The notes under the pieces were generated by a model. That model was given only the letters and a program-made list of their open reading frames with translations. It was not told where the DNA came from and ran no database searches. The position numbers were made by a program, and so were the translations under genes. Below are positions 23,525 to 35,036 of a stretch of DNA of 64,000 bases, one piece after another. Source of the DNA: Gentiana macrophylla. Lineage: Eukaryota > Streptophyta > Magnoliopsida > Gentianales > Gentianaceae. Position 1 is the first letter of the stretch. Each line of letters begins with the position of its first letter. The stretch is taken from positions 25,208,241-25,272,240 of the forward strand of contig CM047809.1 of NCBI GenBank assembly GCA_026214975.1, given 5' to 3'.

Positions 23525-23697
23525 CAACGGCAGACCTTTGAAAAATTCTCAGTGGGGGCAATGGAATAATTTAAAGATCGAGTGAGAATATTAATAGAGT
23601 TTTTTTTATATACATTTTTTACCAACAAATCTATATTGTTTTTCAGATCTCAGTGCGGGGTAATGCCCTCATCATTATGCACATGGGTCCGCCCCTG
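23525..23697. mobile_element. Possible second hAT-type MITE
   Basis: The right end GGGTCCGCCCCTG looks like the terminal inverted repeat of the MITE at 26089-26468, and the left end CAACGGCAGACC is a weak match to its complement. TCAGTGGGGGCAATGG lies just inside. The flanking 8-base sequences do not form a clear duplication, so this is a decayed copy or a chance match. Confidence 0.35.
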
Positions 23698-25723
23698 GCC
23701 TATCGGAGTGAAATCTAGTCGTTCAAGTGATGACTGAGCATGTGAAAAAAGATCAACAGCGTGCATGCATCTACAAAATGAACAAGACGTTTGGGGTCCC
23801 AGAGTTCTTCTCCGGGAAAACCCTCCGACGTTCAAGGCAGATATTTGACACTAACGTGTATTGATATAAGAAATTTGCAATGGAGAACATACCATTTAAT
23901 TCTATAAATGAGGGAGCTCATCCCTTTATATGGCGTTTCATGGTAGAGGTGGCGGTACAATCAACGATGATATCGTGAGAAAGGAGTTTACTCAGGTTGA
24001 AGTAGGAGACGGAGGTCCAATTACTGTAAAGAGAATGTTGTTTGTGATAGAAGATGTCCCGCGTCATGTCGGCTATAATGTATGAGAACGTCATTGTAAG
24101 GAAATCAAGCATGGTTGACGCAACGGATAATAAAATTTGATTCATTTTACCAAGGATCGACTTCATTTAAACAATTAATACATAATGAACAAAACAAAGA
24201 ATTATACCAGATTGATCCAATTGGATCGATGCTTTATCTATGGTTGATTGTCCAAGCACCGAGCCGTCCAAATATCTGTCCTCTAGAAATAATCCACACG
24301 AACAACTGCCAGAATATGTTGGTCGTGAGTACAAAATGCATTTACAAAAATACCCTTCATACTTAACGATCGTGGTTGGCATCTAGCAATGCATCATGAG
24401 TCACGACCCCCAATCATCGGAAAGAGTCGAGTGCTATGATTATAATATTTCATGTGAAACGCATACTGTGTAAATATAATCACATCACAAATATAATATC
24501 CGTACAGCCATAGTTGAGTGTCGAAACATTAACGACTGTATCTTATAATTTGGATATCATATTCTCTCAAAGTACTTCATTACTTCCGCTTTGCAATGAC
24601 TTTCAAGAATAAAACATTCCTTATAAAATGATCATTTCAGATATTTAATTACTCTTATTATTAGGAAACGCGATTTCTAGACAAGCGACATAAATTTTAA
24701 ACATGCTTAAATACCATATCCAATCACTACTGCACGATTTCCCAGTGATTAGGGGAAACCTCAATAGTCTAAAGCATGACAATCCATACTGTGATGTTAT
24801 GAAGACTCCGGTCTAAAGATTATAACACAACCGCGACATAGCGTGACACTTAATAAAGTAAGTTGGTCAATCTAACATACGCATTCTTTAATACACGTCT
24901 ACGTACAGTCTAAGTGTCTCCACACTTCGACATATGACATATGTCACTATCTTCACAAGATATAAGAAATCTAATATGTGCTTGTCTAACCGTACTATTA
25001 ATGTCTCATTTAATAGTGCATACGACTAGAGATATTTAAGTATCAAACAATTTAAAATGATACGAGATCTCATTAACCATAATTACTATTATGATTTTTC
25101 TACCACAGTTTAACATTAAGGACGTTATCATATATACAACATAATAATTGGTTCGTGAAACGAACAAATATATAATAACATAAAAGTGATTTATTATATG
25201 TATAAGCATAAAAGCGTAGTAGAAATTATCTGACCCGGTCAGATCCGGTCCAACCCGATTGGATTTAGGTCACCACAGTTACAATCATGTGCCACGTCAC
25301 ATATGTGAGACCGGTAGTGTGTTGCACCACATTGGTCGTTCGTTGTATTTGAACGACGTACGCTGTTGATAAAGATAATATCTTCATAGAAGTAGAGACC
25401 CCGTCTTCTACCGAAAGAGCCCAAGTAGCGAACTGATGCCAAATAGGCCTAGATGCTAATGCCGATCTTTGGATAATTAGCATATAATAAAGTATGATGG
25501 TGAATAAAGACCCTCTCGGCCCATACTTAGCGAACTATGTATGATGAGTATCACGTGTACGTTCACCGATCTCACCTATGTCAAAGAACTATCATTTTCG
25601 TATCTTATGAGACAACTTAAGCAATTGTTTTATAAGAATGGATAACAGTATAGTATTTGTCATTTTGTAATCTAATTTTATCTTAAAATAGTTAAGAACA
25701 AAGAAGGAAAATAAAATCCCTAA
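23698..25723. other. Anonymous non-coding DNA, possibly decayed LTR sequence
   Basis: No open frame with a recognisable motif on either strand. Phrases such as the palindromic GACATATGACATATGTC near 24930 and the general base composition recall long plant LTRs read on the minus strand, but no TG...CA ends, PBS or PPT could be fixed. Confidence 0.35.
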
Positions 25724-26512
25724 TGTTTTTGACGGAGTCACATCTTTTTCTCCATCGAACAGAATGGTTGTAGTTTGTGCATAGTAAAAAATTTACATCA
25801 AGTCATTGTGTTGAACTATATAAAGTTTGAAGGAGTTTCTTTGGCATTTTCAAGTTGACATTTCGTCGAGCACACAAGAGCAGATTCAGTTACAAGAACA
25901 GTTAAGTTGTTACAACCGCTTTGAAGACTTCTGAAGTGTATATATTAGCTATTAAGATAGTTAGAAAGAGATTAGAAAGTTCAATTACGCAACATTAGAG
26001 TTGTAACACAAAATTTACTTCTTCCCCAATTTTCCCGCCTTTTGTATATTCAAAACTTAGAATGCTTGAGATCCATCAATGGAGTTTCCAGTGGCGGAAC
26101 CAGGAAAAAATTTCGGGGTGGTCTTGGTATATAAACTGCAAAGCTTAAAAAAGTCCGGGGAAAAAACAAAGAAAAATTTTCGGGGTGGTCTTGGTATATA
26201 AACTGCAAAGCTTAAAAAAATCCGAGGAAAAAAATAAAAAATATTGGTAGTGGGATTTGAACTTATAACCTAGGATATAATGATTTGTTCTTAAACCACT
26301 AGGATACAAGGTCTTTTGTTTAAGAAAAAGACACATAACATACTAATATTAACACTACTACTACAATAATAAAAATTGGGGGGGCTTAGGACCATATGGG
26401 GGGACTTGTGACCATTTGGGCGGGGGGGCGCTTGAGACCACCCGGGCATAGGGTGGGTCCGCCCACAGGGAGTTTCTCTTCATAGTTTCCTGTTTCGTGA
26501 GCTGTTTCAACA
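25724..26512 (+). repeat. RLC-C 5' LTR (interrupted by MITE)
   Basis: The end is firm: ...GCTGTTTCAACA directly precedes the PBS. The start at TGTTTTTGACGG is proposed because it mirrors the AACA end. A TATA-like ACTATATAAAG lies at about 25816. Without the 380-base MITE and one TSD copy the LTR would be about 400 bases. Confidence 0.5.
26089..26468 (+). mobile_element. hAT-type MITE in the RLC-C LTR
   Basis: The ends are CAGTGGCGGAACCAGG and, in complement, CTGTGGGCGGACCC, an imperfect terminal inverted repeat. The 8-base GGAGTTTC flanks both sides (26081-26088 and 26469-26476), the TSD length of the hAT superfamily. Inside, a segment of about 60 bases (TTTCGGGGTGGTCTTGGTAT and onward) is duplicated at about 26111 and 26178. 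There is no transposase, so it depends on a hAT element elsewhere. A B-box-like GTTCAAATCC on the minus strand near 26260 hints at a captured tRNA-like piece. Confidence 0.8.
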
Positions 26513-26524
26513 TGGTATCGGAGC
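26513..26524 (+). promoter_or_regulatory. RLC-C primer binding site (tRNA-iMet)
   Basis: TGGTATCGGAGC, one mismatch to the standard plant tRNA-iMet PBS and the same variant as in RLC-A. It follows the LTR end directly. Confidence 0.8.
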
Positions 26525-26606
26525 AATAACGCTCAATACCTTTGTGTTTAGTTGTTTAATTGTTTGATTTTAATCTCTCTTCTTACATTTCTTCTTGATT
26601 TTCTAA

Positions 26607-27569
26607 ATGGCTACTGTGAATCACGGAGTTGCACCGGTGAATCATCCAAGCAATACGGACAATCCGAGTTTAGTCTTGGTTCAACCACTCTTGAAAGGCA
26701 CAAAGAACTTTCACCATTGGAGAAGAGAAATTTCTAAGGCATTGTCTTCAAGAGGTAAGTTGTCCTTTATCAATGGTACAACTACTATGCCACCCGAAGA
26801 TGATCATACTCATGAAAACTGGATGCAACAGAATGATTTGGTTACTTCTTGGCTTATAAATTCTATGATTCCTAAAATTTCTGAAAATGTCATGTATTTT
26901 GACACTAAAAGGGAAATTTGGTTAGATCTTCAAGATAGATTTGGTAGGGCTGAAGCTTACAGGTTATCAAATCTTGAAGAAGAAAGGGTTAAGCAAGGTA
27001 CATTGTCTGTGACTGAATATTTCACAGAGTTGAAGTCTCTGTGGGATCAGTATTTGGTTTTGAAACCTATTCCTCCATGTACCTGTGCTACTCTACCAAT
27101 GTTCAGAGAGCATTATGCCGATTCTTATACAACAAGGTTTCTGAAATGTTTTAATGGCAATTTTGGGACCGTTAAATCTCAAGTTTTAATGACTAGACCC
27201 CTCCCTGATGTTAAGACTGCCTTTGTGATGGCACTTAATCATGAGGAACAGTTGAATTACTATAATTCCAGCACTGATTCTGCTTTGTTAGTTGCTAATA
27301 GTCAAAGAGACCTGGAGAGTAATGTTGTTGTTAATCCAAGATTTAGTGGTCAAAGAAGGGGATCTGATGTAGGTAGAGGAAACTCAAAGAAGCCTCGGTG
27401 TGTGTATTGTGGTAAAGAAGGACACACGGTTGAAAAATGTTATAAGAAGTTTGGTTTTCCGCCAAATTTCAAGAATTCTGGCAGAGGTCATAATGTTGTG
27501 GCTAATAATGTTACTTTTGATCAAGGATTGGAAGAACGGTTCAATGGTAGCTCTAATAATGATCATTAG
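26607..27569 (+). CDS. RLC-C gag polyprotein part (320 aa, open)
   Basis: This is the longest intact copia reading frame in the window, starting at the first ATG 82 bases after the PBS. Residues about 25-55 hold the N-terminal gag motif (LLKGTKNFHHWRREISKAL, SSRGKLSFINGT). About residue 110-150 is the capsid core (EIWLDLQDRFG, then SVTEYFTELKSLWDQY). The CCHC knuckle CVYCGKEGHTVEKCYKKFG lies near residue 270. The stop after SSNNDH separates gag from the protease, so in this copy pol could be reached only by frameshift or readthrough; in most copia elements gag and pol share one frame, so this stop is probably a mutation. It forms the RNA-binding particle shell in the cytoplasm. Confidence 0.85.
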   Translation: MATVNHGVAPVNHPSNTDNPSLVLVQPLLKGTKNFHHWRREISKALSSRGKLSFINGTTTMPPEDDHTHENWMQQNDLVTSWLINSMIPKISENVMYFDTKREIWLDLQDRFGRAEAYRLSNLEEERVKQGTLSVTEYFTELKSLWDQYLVLKPIPPCTCATLPMFREHYADSYTTRFLKCFNGNFGTVKSQVLMTRPLPDVKTAFVMALNHEEQLNYYNSSTDSALLVANSQRDLESNVVVNPRFSGQRRGSDVGRGNSKKPRCVYCGKEGHTVEKCYKKFGFPPNFKNSGRGHNVVANNVTFDQGLEERFNGSSNNDH

Positions 27570-27676
27570 GCTTCTTTCAGATAGCAGCTAATTCATACAT
27601 CTCTAAATCTCAATATGATCACTTATTATCTCTGATTCAAGGCCTTCAAGCTAGAAGCAGCCACTGCAATTCAGTA

Positions 27677-28200
27677 ATGATGAATGCTGGTACTTCTACG
27701 AATTCTTCAGGTATCAAGGGCAGTAGCCATCACTGGATTGTTGATTCAGGGGCTACTGACCATATTACCTTTGATATACATAATTTGATTGTTGTTCATG
27801 TTGTTCAAGGTCTATTTATCGGTCTACCTAATGGTTCTCATGTTAATGTTAGACACATAGGTAAAGTCAAATTAAATAGTCATATCACTATGAATAATGT
27901 GTTATGTATCCCATCTTTCACTTACAACTTAATCTCAGTAAGGAAACTAGCTTATGATAGTCATATTACTGGTGTTTTTGGAGCTAATAAGTGTTTTATA
28001 TAGGACCTACAAACTTTGAAGAAGACGGGTATAGCAGAATTAGTGAATGGATTATACATCTTATGTAGCAAACCTGATCAAGATCCAAGTACTAGTTTAG
28101 ATACTTCTTCAGTCTTGTGCAATGCTTGTGATTTTTCTGATTCTCTTTTGTGGCATTTTAGACTAGGCATCATTCTATGGAAAGGATGAAATCTTTGAAA
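27677..28200 (+). pseudogene. RLC-C protease and GAG-pre-integrase
   Basis: HHWIVDSGATDHIT (catalytic DSGAT at 27743-27757), then the strands LPNGSHVNV and NNVLCIPSFTYNLISVRKL, all in one frame. A TAG at about 28002 stands where the copia consensus has Gln before DLQT. In the same frame LVNGLYIL and then LLWHFRLG follow, the GAG-pre-integrase start. A frameshift at about 28165 leads to SMERMKSLKLLD and the cysteine pair CVVCPLAKQ. The protease active site is preserved. Confidence 0.8.
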
Positions 28201-28990
28201 CTTTTAGATCTTACAATAAAGTTGCATGTGCACAATTGTGTTGTATGCCCTTTGGCAAAACAAAAGAAATTGAAGTTTCCTGTTAGTGCATCTTCTACTA
28301 TATCTGTATTTGAATTGATTCATGTAGATATATAAGAGCCTAATATAGTTCCTACAGTGGATGGTGAGTCTTTTTTTTATCCATAGTAGATGACCATAAC
28401 AGGTACACTTGGATTTTTATTATGAAATGTAAGAGTGAGGCAAACTCCTTACTGCAATTCTTCTTTACTTATGTGCAAAACCAGTTTGATAGATGTATCA
28501 AGACCATTAGGTCTGATCATGGAGGAGAGTTTGCAATGAAACAATTTTATAGGCAGAATGGAATTGTGCATCAAAAATCCTGTGTTAGAACACCCTAACA
28601 GAATGGTATGATAGAAAGAAAGCATCAGCACATTTTAAATGTTGCAAGGGCTTTAAAGTTTCAATCAAACATTCCTTTAGGGTATTGGGGCCATTGTGTT
28701 TCCCATGATGTTTATTTGATCAACATGACCCCAACTCCCTTGTTAAACAATAAGACACCTTTTTCTATGTTGCATGGTTATGACCCTGATATTAGCATGC
28801 TTAAAGTTTTAGGATGCTTGTGTTTTGTATCTACCCCTGCTCAGAGAAGAGGGAAGTTTGATGCTAGAAGCAAGCAATCTGTTTTTTAGGGTTTGAACCC
28901 AACATTAAAGTACTGGACCTTGAAACCAGGAATATATCTATTTCCCGGGATGTCATTTTTCATGAAAATTATTTTCCCTTTCTAAATACT
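28200..28990 (+). pseudogene. RLC-C integrase
   Basis: First catalytic Asp in LIHVDI (followed by a stop where WGP is usual), second in TIRSDHGGEF, Glu in GMIERKHQHIL. Then the C-terminal signature YLINMTPTPLLNNKTPF and LKVLGCLCFVST. Two in-frame stops (about 28334 and 28597) and a frameshift near 28370 break it. The DD35E residues are all visible, so loss of function is due to stops and shifts and not to active-site change. Confidence 0.8.
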
Positions 28991-29349
28991 TCTGATCAGG
29001 AAAATCCTTGTCTGCCCTTGCCTCTATTATATGATATTGATAGCACTCATGTTTTGATACCTCACTCCACAGATCCACCATCAAATGCTCATAATACTGA
29101 TCCTATTACTGATAACATTGATGTGTCCAATCATGTTGATGATAATGTTTCACAAAATTAAAGAAGATCTAATAGATATAGATCTACACCATCTTATTTG
29201 AATGATTATGTGTGTACTAACAATGTTAAAAGGACTTCACCTCATACTCTTGATACTGTCATGTCTTATTGTAATGTTTCCAATAGTTATCAAAGTTTTA
29301 TAGGACGCATTAGTGAACTAGAGAACCAAATACATTCAATAAGACAGTA

Positions 29350-30400
29350 TTAGATCCAAGATGGAAAAAGGAAATGGATTTGGAGCTAGAAGCCTTACTA
29401 AAACAAACACCTGGACACATATTCCACAACCAAAACATATCAACCCCATAGGCTACAAGTGGGTGTACAGGATCAAAAGAAAATCAGATGGATCAATAGA
29501 AAGATACAAGGCAAGACTTGTGCCCAAAGGTTTTACACAAACAGAGGGCATAGATTTCCTTGAAACTTTCTCACCAGTAGCAAAATATACCACCATAAGG
29601 CTTTTTATGCCATTGGAAGCTCAGAAAGGTTGGTTACTACATCAGTTAGATGTGAACAATTCATTTTTACATGGTGACCTTAATGAAGAAGTCTATATGA
29701 GGTCACCCCCTGGTCTACAAGAAAAATGATTGGTTTGCAAACTGAACAGATCATTATATGGACTTAGACAAGCAAGCAGACAATGGAATGCAAAGTTGAC
29801 TCAAAAACTCATTGAAGATGGTTATAAACAATCACAATATGATCATAGCCTATTTACAAAAGGATCTGGAGATAATTTCATAGCCCTACTAGTTTATGTT
29901 GATGACATTATAGTAGGCAGTTTGTAGATGTCAGAAATTAAAAGGATCTTCTACATTCAGCTTTCACTATCAAGGATCTAGGTACCTTAAAATATTTTCT
30001 AGGTTTTGAGGTAGCAAGATCACACCAAGAAATAGTTATCAATCAGAGGAACCTTGATTTACTGAAGCATTTTGACTTGCAGGATTGTAGACCAGTTTTT
30101 ATCCTTATGGACACCTCTCAAAACCTAACATCAGTTCAAGCACCTGCCTTAGAATAAAATACTTACTATAGAAGTCTGGTAGTTAAGCTTCTCTACCTTT
30201 TAGACACAAGACCAGTCATAGCATTTCATGTAGTTAAGCATTTTGACTTGCAGGATTGTAGACCAGTTTTTACCCTTATGGACACCTCTCAAAACCTAAC
30301 ATCAGTTCAAGCACCTGCCTTAGAATAAAATACTTACTATAGAAGTCTGGTAGTTAAGCTTCTCTACCTTTCAGACACAAGACCAGTCATAGCATTTCAT
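29350..30400 (+). pseudogene. RLC-C reverse transcriptase
   Basis: Copia RT (RVT_2): [66 protein letters not shown], then a TGA at about 29727 in place of a sense codon, [15 protein letters not shown], and the catalytic [11 protein letters not shown] (YVDDI at 29895-29909). After a TAG at about 29925 the C-terminal RT region DLGTLKYFLGFEVARS follows in another frame. A 171-base segment starting at 30067 is repeated in tandem, adding a duplicated piece to the thumb/connection region. The stretch 28990-29350 is the unconserved integrase-RT linker. Confidence 0.85.
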
Positions 30401-30402
30401 GT
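30067..30402 (+). repeat. 171-bp tandem duplication inside RLC-C pol
   Basis: The segment starting GCATTTTGACTTGCAGG at 30067 recurs at 30238, nearly identical over about 165 bases. It has a stop (TAG/TAA) within each copy. Both copies carry the same mutations, so the duplication came after the element had begun to decay. Confidence 0.85.
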
Positions 30403-30945
30403 GTAACCGCTAAGCCAATTCTTGGATTGCCCCACTGAGGCACATCTACAGGCTGCCCAAAGATTACTCAGATTTTTGAAATCCTCTACAGGCAAAGGTC
30501 TAATGTTTCCTAGTAAAGGTACAATCAGATTAAAATCTTTCAATGATGAGGATTGGGCAGGTTGTAATAAAACTAGAAGACCAGTTACTGGATACCTAGG
30601 GGATGCTTTGATTTCTTGGAAATTCAAGAAACAACCAACAGTTTCAAGGAGTACAAGTGAGGAAGAATATATAGTAATGGCTATTACTGCCTGTGAGATT
30701 CAATGGTAGATTTATCTCATAAAGGATTTTCAGATTATCTACACAGACATTGTTCCTCTATAATATGACAGCAACAGTGCACTTGATATTGTTCAAAATC
30801 CTGTTTTTCATGAGAGAACAAAGCATATAGAAACTGATTGTCACTTTGAAAGAGAAAAAAGTCTTTCCAAAGTCCTAAATCCACTTCCAATTAACACAAA
30901 AGATCAGCATGCTGACATCTTACCAAAACCAGTTGATAAGACTGC
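30403..30945 (+). pseudogene. RLC-C RNase H
   Basis: Copia RNase H: AAQRLLRFLKSSTGKGLMF, FNDEDWAGCNKTRRP (first Asp), SRSTSEEEYIVMA (Glu), YDSNSALDI where CDN is usual (here Cys replaced by Tyr), [19 protein letters not shown], and [11 protein letters not shown] near the end. Stops at about 30707 and 30760 break the frame. The element ends abruptly after this domain. Confidence 0.8.
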
Positions 30946-33900
30946 TGGATATATAGAAACCCGAATCTGGATCCGATCCATAATTGGATCGTTAGAACTG
31001 ATTCACAGCACCGATCAAGATGCTCGATCATGCACAGCGGAAACTACGAATTAGATTCGTTTACGATTTTACCACGACATGATTCGTTTAATAAATTAAT
31101 CTACAAAAAGGTTAGTAGATTTACCCCAACTGGAGAGAAATAGGCAATCGACCAAAGGGAGAAGCCTTGATCTTCCGGATTGTATCTCCTAGCGACGACT
31201 GGTGGACGTCGATCCTCGCCGTAGAACCTCCTCGAATATGCACAAGAAAAACCCTAGTTTTTCTCCTCTTAATGACTAAAACATGATGACGGTCAAATTA
31301 TACCCGTAAAAGTCATCAACGTTGACCTTAAATCGAGATTAATAATGTATATTTCATATTAAATCACTTGTTTATATTTATTGTTTAATGTTAAGTGATT
31401 ATTAATATGATATTTGGTATTTAGCTGTTTTTATTATTAAAAGACCGATTTATTGTGCGATAAATGCTGATTTTGCCGATCACGACAAATCGAGAGGATA
31501 AATGTCATTCAATCAGTAAATCTCGGGATAATAAGGAAGAAAATCGGAGCATTAATCAAGAGATAAATCAGAGAAATCAGATCAGCACGGAAGGATGCAG
31601 TGGGGAACAAGATAGACGAAAAGCGCGTTTAACACGAGCAGAGGGAGGCTCGGTCGACCGAGCCCTATCATTCGGTCGACCGAGTATGTCGGTTCGGTCA
31701 CTCACGGGATTTTCGCGTGTATATCTTCTAGATCCTCCCTAGGTCGGTTACAACCTCTATATAAGCAGCAGCTACGAAATTTGTAAAAACACACCTTAGA
31801 TATACATACAATACCTTATACCTTTTTATCAATTACATTCATAGCTTTGGTACGTTACAATGTAGCTGTCCAGCAGTTTGTTATGGCTGCAAATATGTAA
31901 GCGTTTAATTTTCTGTTGTTTTTATTTTCAGTAATTAATTCCCCAATTATGCTTTATCGTTTGAATTAGTTAATCATATCTAGATGATGTAGATCTAGGC
32001 TATGACGTTAGGAATGTGGCGACTCCTTGTCTATGAGGATCCAATAACCTACGTCATACACTTAGTATTTATTCATGAATCTACTTGATTTAATTAATGC
32101 GTATCTATGTTAGTCTATATGAATATTGTGCGAATTACTGTTTAATCTGTTATGTATGATGAAACGCTGAGAGATATATTCTAAGATGTAATCTGGGGAC
32201 GAAATCGATTCGGGTGACCGAATAAGTTCATTCGGTCGACCGAGCCTATTCACTCGGTCGACCGAGCCCCTGTCATCTGTTAATTACGCCATGTCTTTAT
32301 GGTTAGGTTAATCTAGTTGAATTTATTATCTCAGTAGGTATGTCTATGGCTACGTTACTCGCTTAGTTTAATTAAAACGTGTAAAAAGGAAATACCAATA
32401 TAAAACTCTTAGGTAGGCTTATGAATTGCTCTTCACGGACGTTCAGCGTTACCAAGGTAGGTTTATATTTGGGGATTGCTAGCACCTGATTATACGTCGT
32501 CGTAGATTAGCATGAGACTATAAATTGGTAATTGCTAGTTGGACGAGAGCATGAGTAATCGCTTAGGAAATACGCTTAACCATAGGAATGATGCCTGAGC
32601 GAGGTGTGCGATTAATATCGGCATCCTTAGTGTAAATAAGCGTGCAAGTTATATGAGATGGATACCCAAAAGGTGAAGTCACGTAATGTAGCACGGTGAT
32701 CAGCAACCTAACCGGTGCTAAGTCAAGTTTAAGAGGGGTGACTCCGTAGCCAATCTAAGATAGATACAAGCGGATTGACGATTAATAAGTTCGATTTATT
32801 ATATAAGTTATCTAGGTCCAAGCGATAAAGACTATAATTGGGAGGTTAATTACGTTGTGTCGAGTCGTGTCTTTACCTTTCTTGTCTTATGTTGGTCGTA
32901 GACCGCCTCTATGTCCTTTACATGTTTAATTAATTTTTTTGTATATAAGAAGATCCACAATTGGTTCCCTGTGGGATCGACCATGATTCACTATAACTAT
33001 ACTACGATGGGCCTAGTCCTCTTGCTAGTATTGGTTTATGGTGGTCAAGTATATTATAACCTGATTGACCCCGATCAGAACAAGAAACTAATTTTTCTCT
33101 TCTTTTATTTGATGTTGACGCAAATTGTGATGTATCATTGTGCAGGAGGGCTCTCTTTATGTAGGAAAATAACTAGTCAAGAGAGTTATCCTTTTCACAC
33201 CACAATTACCTATTCCCACAAGGAAAAGATATTTTCTAAAAGATAAGAGATAATTCCCAAAAACACAATCTGTTATTTTTCCATTAATTATCCAACAAAT
33301 AGATAATTAATTAATTACACACAAACATAATCTAGGAAAATTTCTTTTCCAAACTTATCCACAATGTGGCGCCATTTTCATCATTAATTTAATAGAAAAT
33401 GTCTTTTCTATTTTACATATTATTTATCACATAAATAATATCGCATATTCATTAAATAGACAAACTATTTAATTTAATCTCGATGTTCCATAAAACGAGA
33501 AAACACTAGCGTGTTACGAGCCAACCCGGGGACCATAGTCCTATAACCAGTAGCTACAATAAATTAAATAAAATATTCATCGAACAGAATATTTCTACTC
33601 AACTTATTAATTCCGGAATTACGCCACCATAAATCTGAAACTGAACTCTATCGATTATAGATATAACTTATTCTCAAAACGTTGAGTCGAGTCGATAAGT
33701 GTCCATTGATATAATCATTACATACAAACTGACCCTCCATAGACTATCCGTAATGAAGCAGGATTATTTCCATAAACCTTCTTCAATACCTCTTATCCTT
33801 ATTTATCATTAACCTACTAGTGACCAATTAGTTCATAACCAATACGAGCTCCGCGGATCGATCAGTTTCTAGGATTAACAAATAAGGGGATTGTCTTTCT

Positions 33901-34314
33901 ACTTCCCACAGGAAGGAATGGATTCCATATCTGTGAGACACACACTACTCACTCATTCCAGAATAGTGCCAACGTGAAAGTGATTCGGACCTCGCCTCTT
34001 AGCAATCCTTAACGAACACATCAAACCCTATCCTAAAACAAGTAGGAGTATGCAATCACTTCAGGATTAGGTTAATCCGTATATGATCATCTTGTGATTT
34101 AATGAGATTTCTCAATCACGGAATTATATGAGAAACGCAGATGACATCGGTCAAGTCCTATATGACCACATCATATATAAATGCCCCACTTAGATAACCA
34201 ATATCGACGGTCCAGATGAGACGGTCACACCATAAAGTGTTCTGGGCGCATTAATGGTGGTTTAATCAGTAGACCCCATACTTTGATTAATTTCACCACG
34301 GACTAATAGGTTCA
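30946..34314 (-). repeat. RLC-E: probable minus-strand copia LTR and PBS remnant
   Basis: Leaving out the nested solo LTR, about 1.55 kb of non-coding sequence remains. On the minus strand it begins TGAACCTATTAG at 34314 and near 30985 passes into ATGGATCGGATCC, which resembles a damaged tRNA-iMet PBS (TGGTATCAGAGCC minus one T). No coding motif is present. The two outer flanks are different elements (copia RLC-C at left, gypsy RLG-2 at right) and share no TSD, so one or both junctions are deletion breakpoints. Confidence 0.45.
31284..33077 (+). repeat. Solo LTR of an RLG-4-related gypsy
   Basis: It begins TGATGACGGTCAAATTATACCCG, parallel to the RLG-4 LTR start TGATAACGGTCATTTTGTGCCCG, and stays alignable to the RLG-4 LTR (58010-59748) throughout, for example ATATCTAGATGATGTAGATC at about 31976 and about 58621. 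It ends near CCCCGATCA. Neighbouring five bases are AAACA at left and GAACA at right, a 4-of-5 match to a TSD. CTCGGTCGACCGAG palindromes occur at 31647-31684 and 32230-32266. The absence of any internal sequence indicates LTR-LTR recombination. Confidence 0.75.
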
Positions 34315-34512
34315 AATTGATAGATTTACCTTCCCGGTTGACTGGTACGTTCTAGACATAGAGAAGAATGAGAATGTCCCTCTAATTCTTGGGAGACCTT
34401 TTCTGTCTACAGCCAGAGCCCTCATTGACTGTGATGGTGGGCAAGTGACGATACGAGTTGGTGATCAAGAGGTGAGTTACAATGTTTCCAAAGCTAGCCA
34501 GAAACCCTCTTA
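34315..34512 (+). pseudogene. RLG-2 protease, C-terminal part only
   Basis: The frame reads DRFTFPVDWYVLDIEK, then VPLILGRPFLSTARALIDC and ends at a stop near 34513. FPVD..VLD and LILGRPF are the hallmarks of the second half of Athila-like aspartic proteases. The DLGAS active site would be upstream and is replaced by RLC-E sequence. Confidence 0.75.
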
Positions 34513-34578
34513 AAGACCGACCGGCTTCTCCATTGACGATATGTCTGTGACTTCAATGATTTCATAGAAAAGCAAGTC

Positions 34579-35036
34579 ATGGCTGTTGCAACTGAATACG
34601 AGCGACTAGTTGAGAAGCTGAATAATCATGGTGTGGTGAATCTAGAACAGTTAGAAGCTGAATTTGAGGATGAGTTGTTGAAAGGAGAAGTTTTGGCAGT
34701 GGGACCACTAAGTAAACTCAGCGATGTTGAATTGAAAAGTGGAGATCTTAAATCAAGTTTGGAAGACCCTCCTGCAGATCTGGTATTGAAGCCGTTGCCT
34801 AAACATCTAAAGTATGTGTTTTTAAGAGAAGGTGACAAGCTTCCATTAATTATATCTGCCAAGCTGTCTCGATTAGAAGAAATGAAGCTGGTAAAGGTCT
34901 TGAGGAAAAATGAGAAGGCCTTTGGTTGGCAAGTAGGAGACATCAGAGGGATATCTCCTGACATCTGTATGCATAAAATCAAGGCTGAAGTGGGTGCGAA
35001 ATGTTTTAGACAGCCCCAGAGGAGGTCAACCCTCAT
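34579..35036 (+). pseudogene. RLG-2 spacer between protease and RT
   Basis: Open frame with LEDPPADLVLKPLPKHLKY, KLPLIISAKLSRLEEMK and NEKAFGWQVGDIRGISPDI, ending in CMHKI, the pre-RT segment that carries the primer-grip-proximal start of gypsy RT in this branch. The frame shifts near 35030, after which RT continues in another frame. Confidence 0.8.

Larger units (their letters stand above)
25724..30945 (+). mobile_element. RLC-C: Ty1/copia element, 3' LTR lost
   Basis: 5' LTR (with a MITE inside), tRNA-iMet PBS, nearly intact gag, protease, integrase, reverse transcriptase and RNase H in copia order on the plus strand. Scattered single stops and frameshifts break pol, while gag is open. The sequence departs from copia at about 30945, just after the RNase H end ([13 protein letters not shown]), with no 3' LTR, so the right end was removed or replaced. 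Confidence 0.85.

Noticed and set aside
23698..25723. Host gene or intron-rich gene fragment
   Set aside because: No codon-like stretch, splice pattern or protein motif was found on either strand.
26240..26310. tRNA gene on the minus strand
   Set aside because: Only box-like words are present; no cloverleaf stem pairs or CCA-proximal acceptor stem could be traced.
32911..33246. 111-codon open frame with hydrophobic stretches
   Set aside because: It crosses the end of the solo LTR into the neighbouring LTR-like sequence, so it cannot be a real gene.
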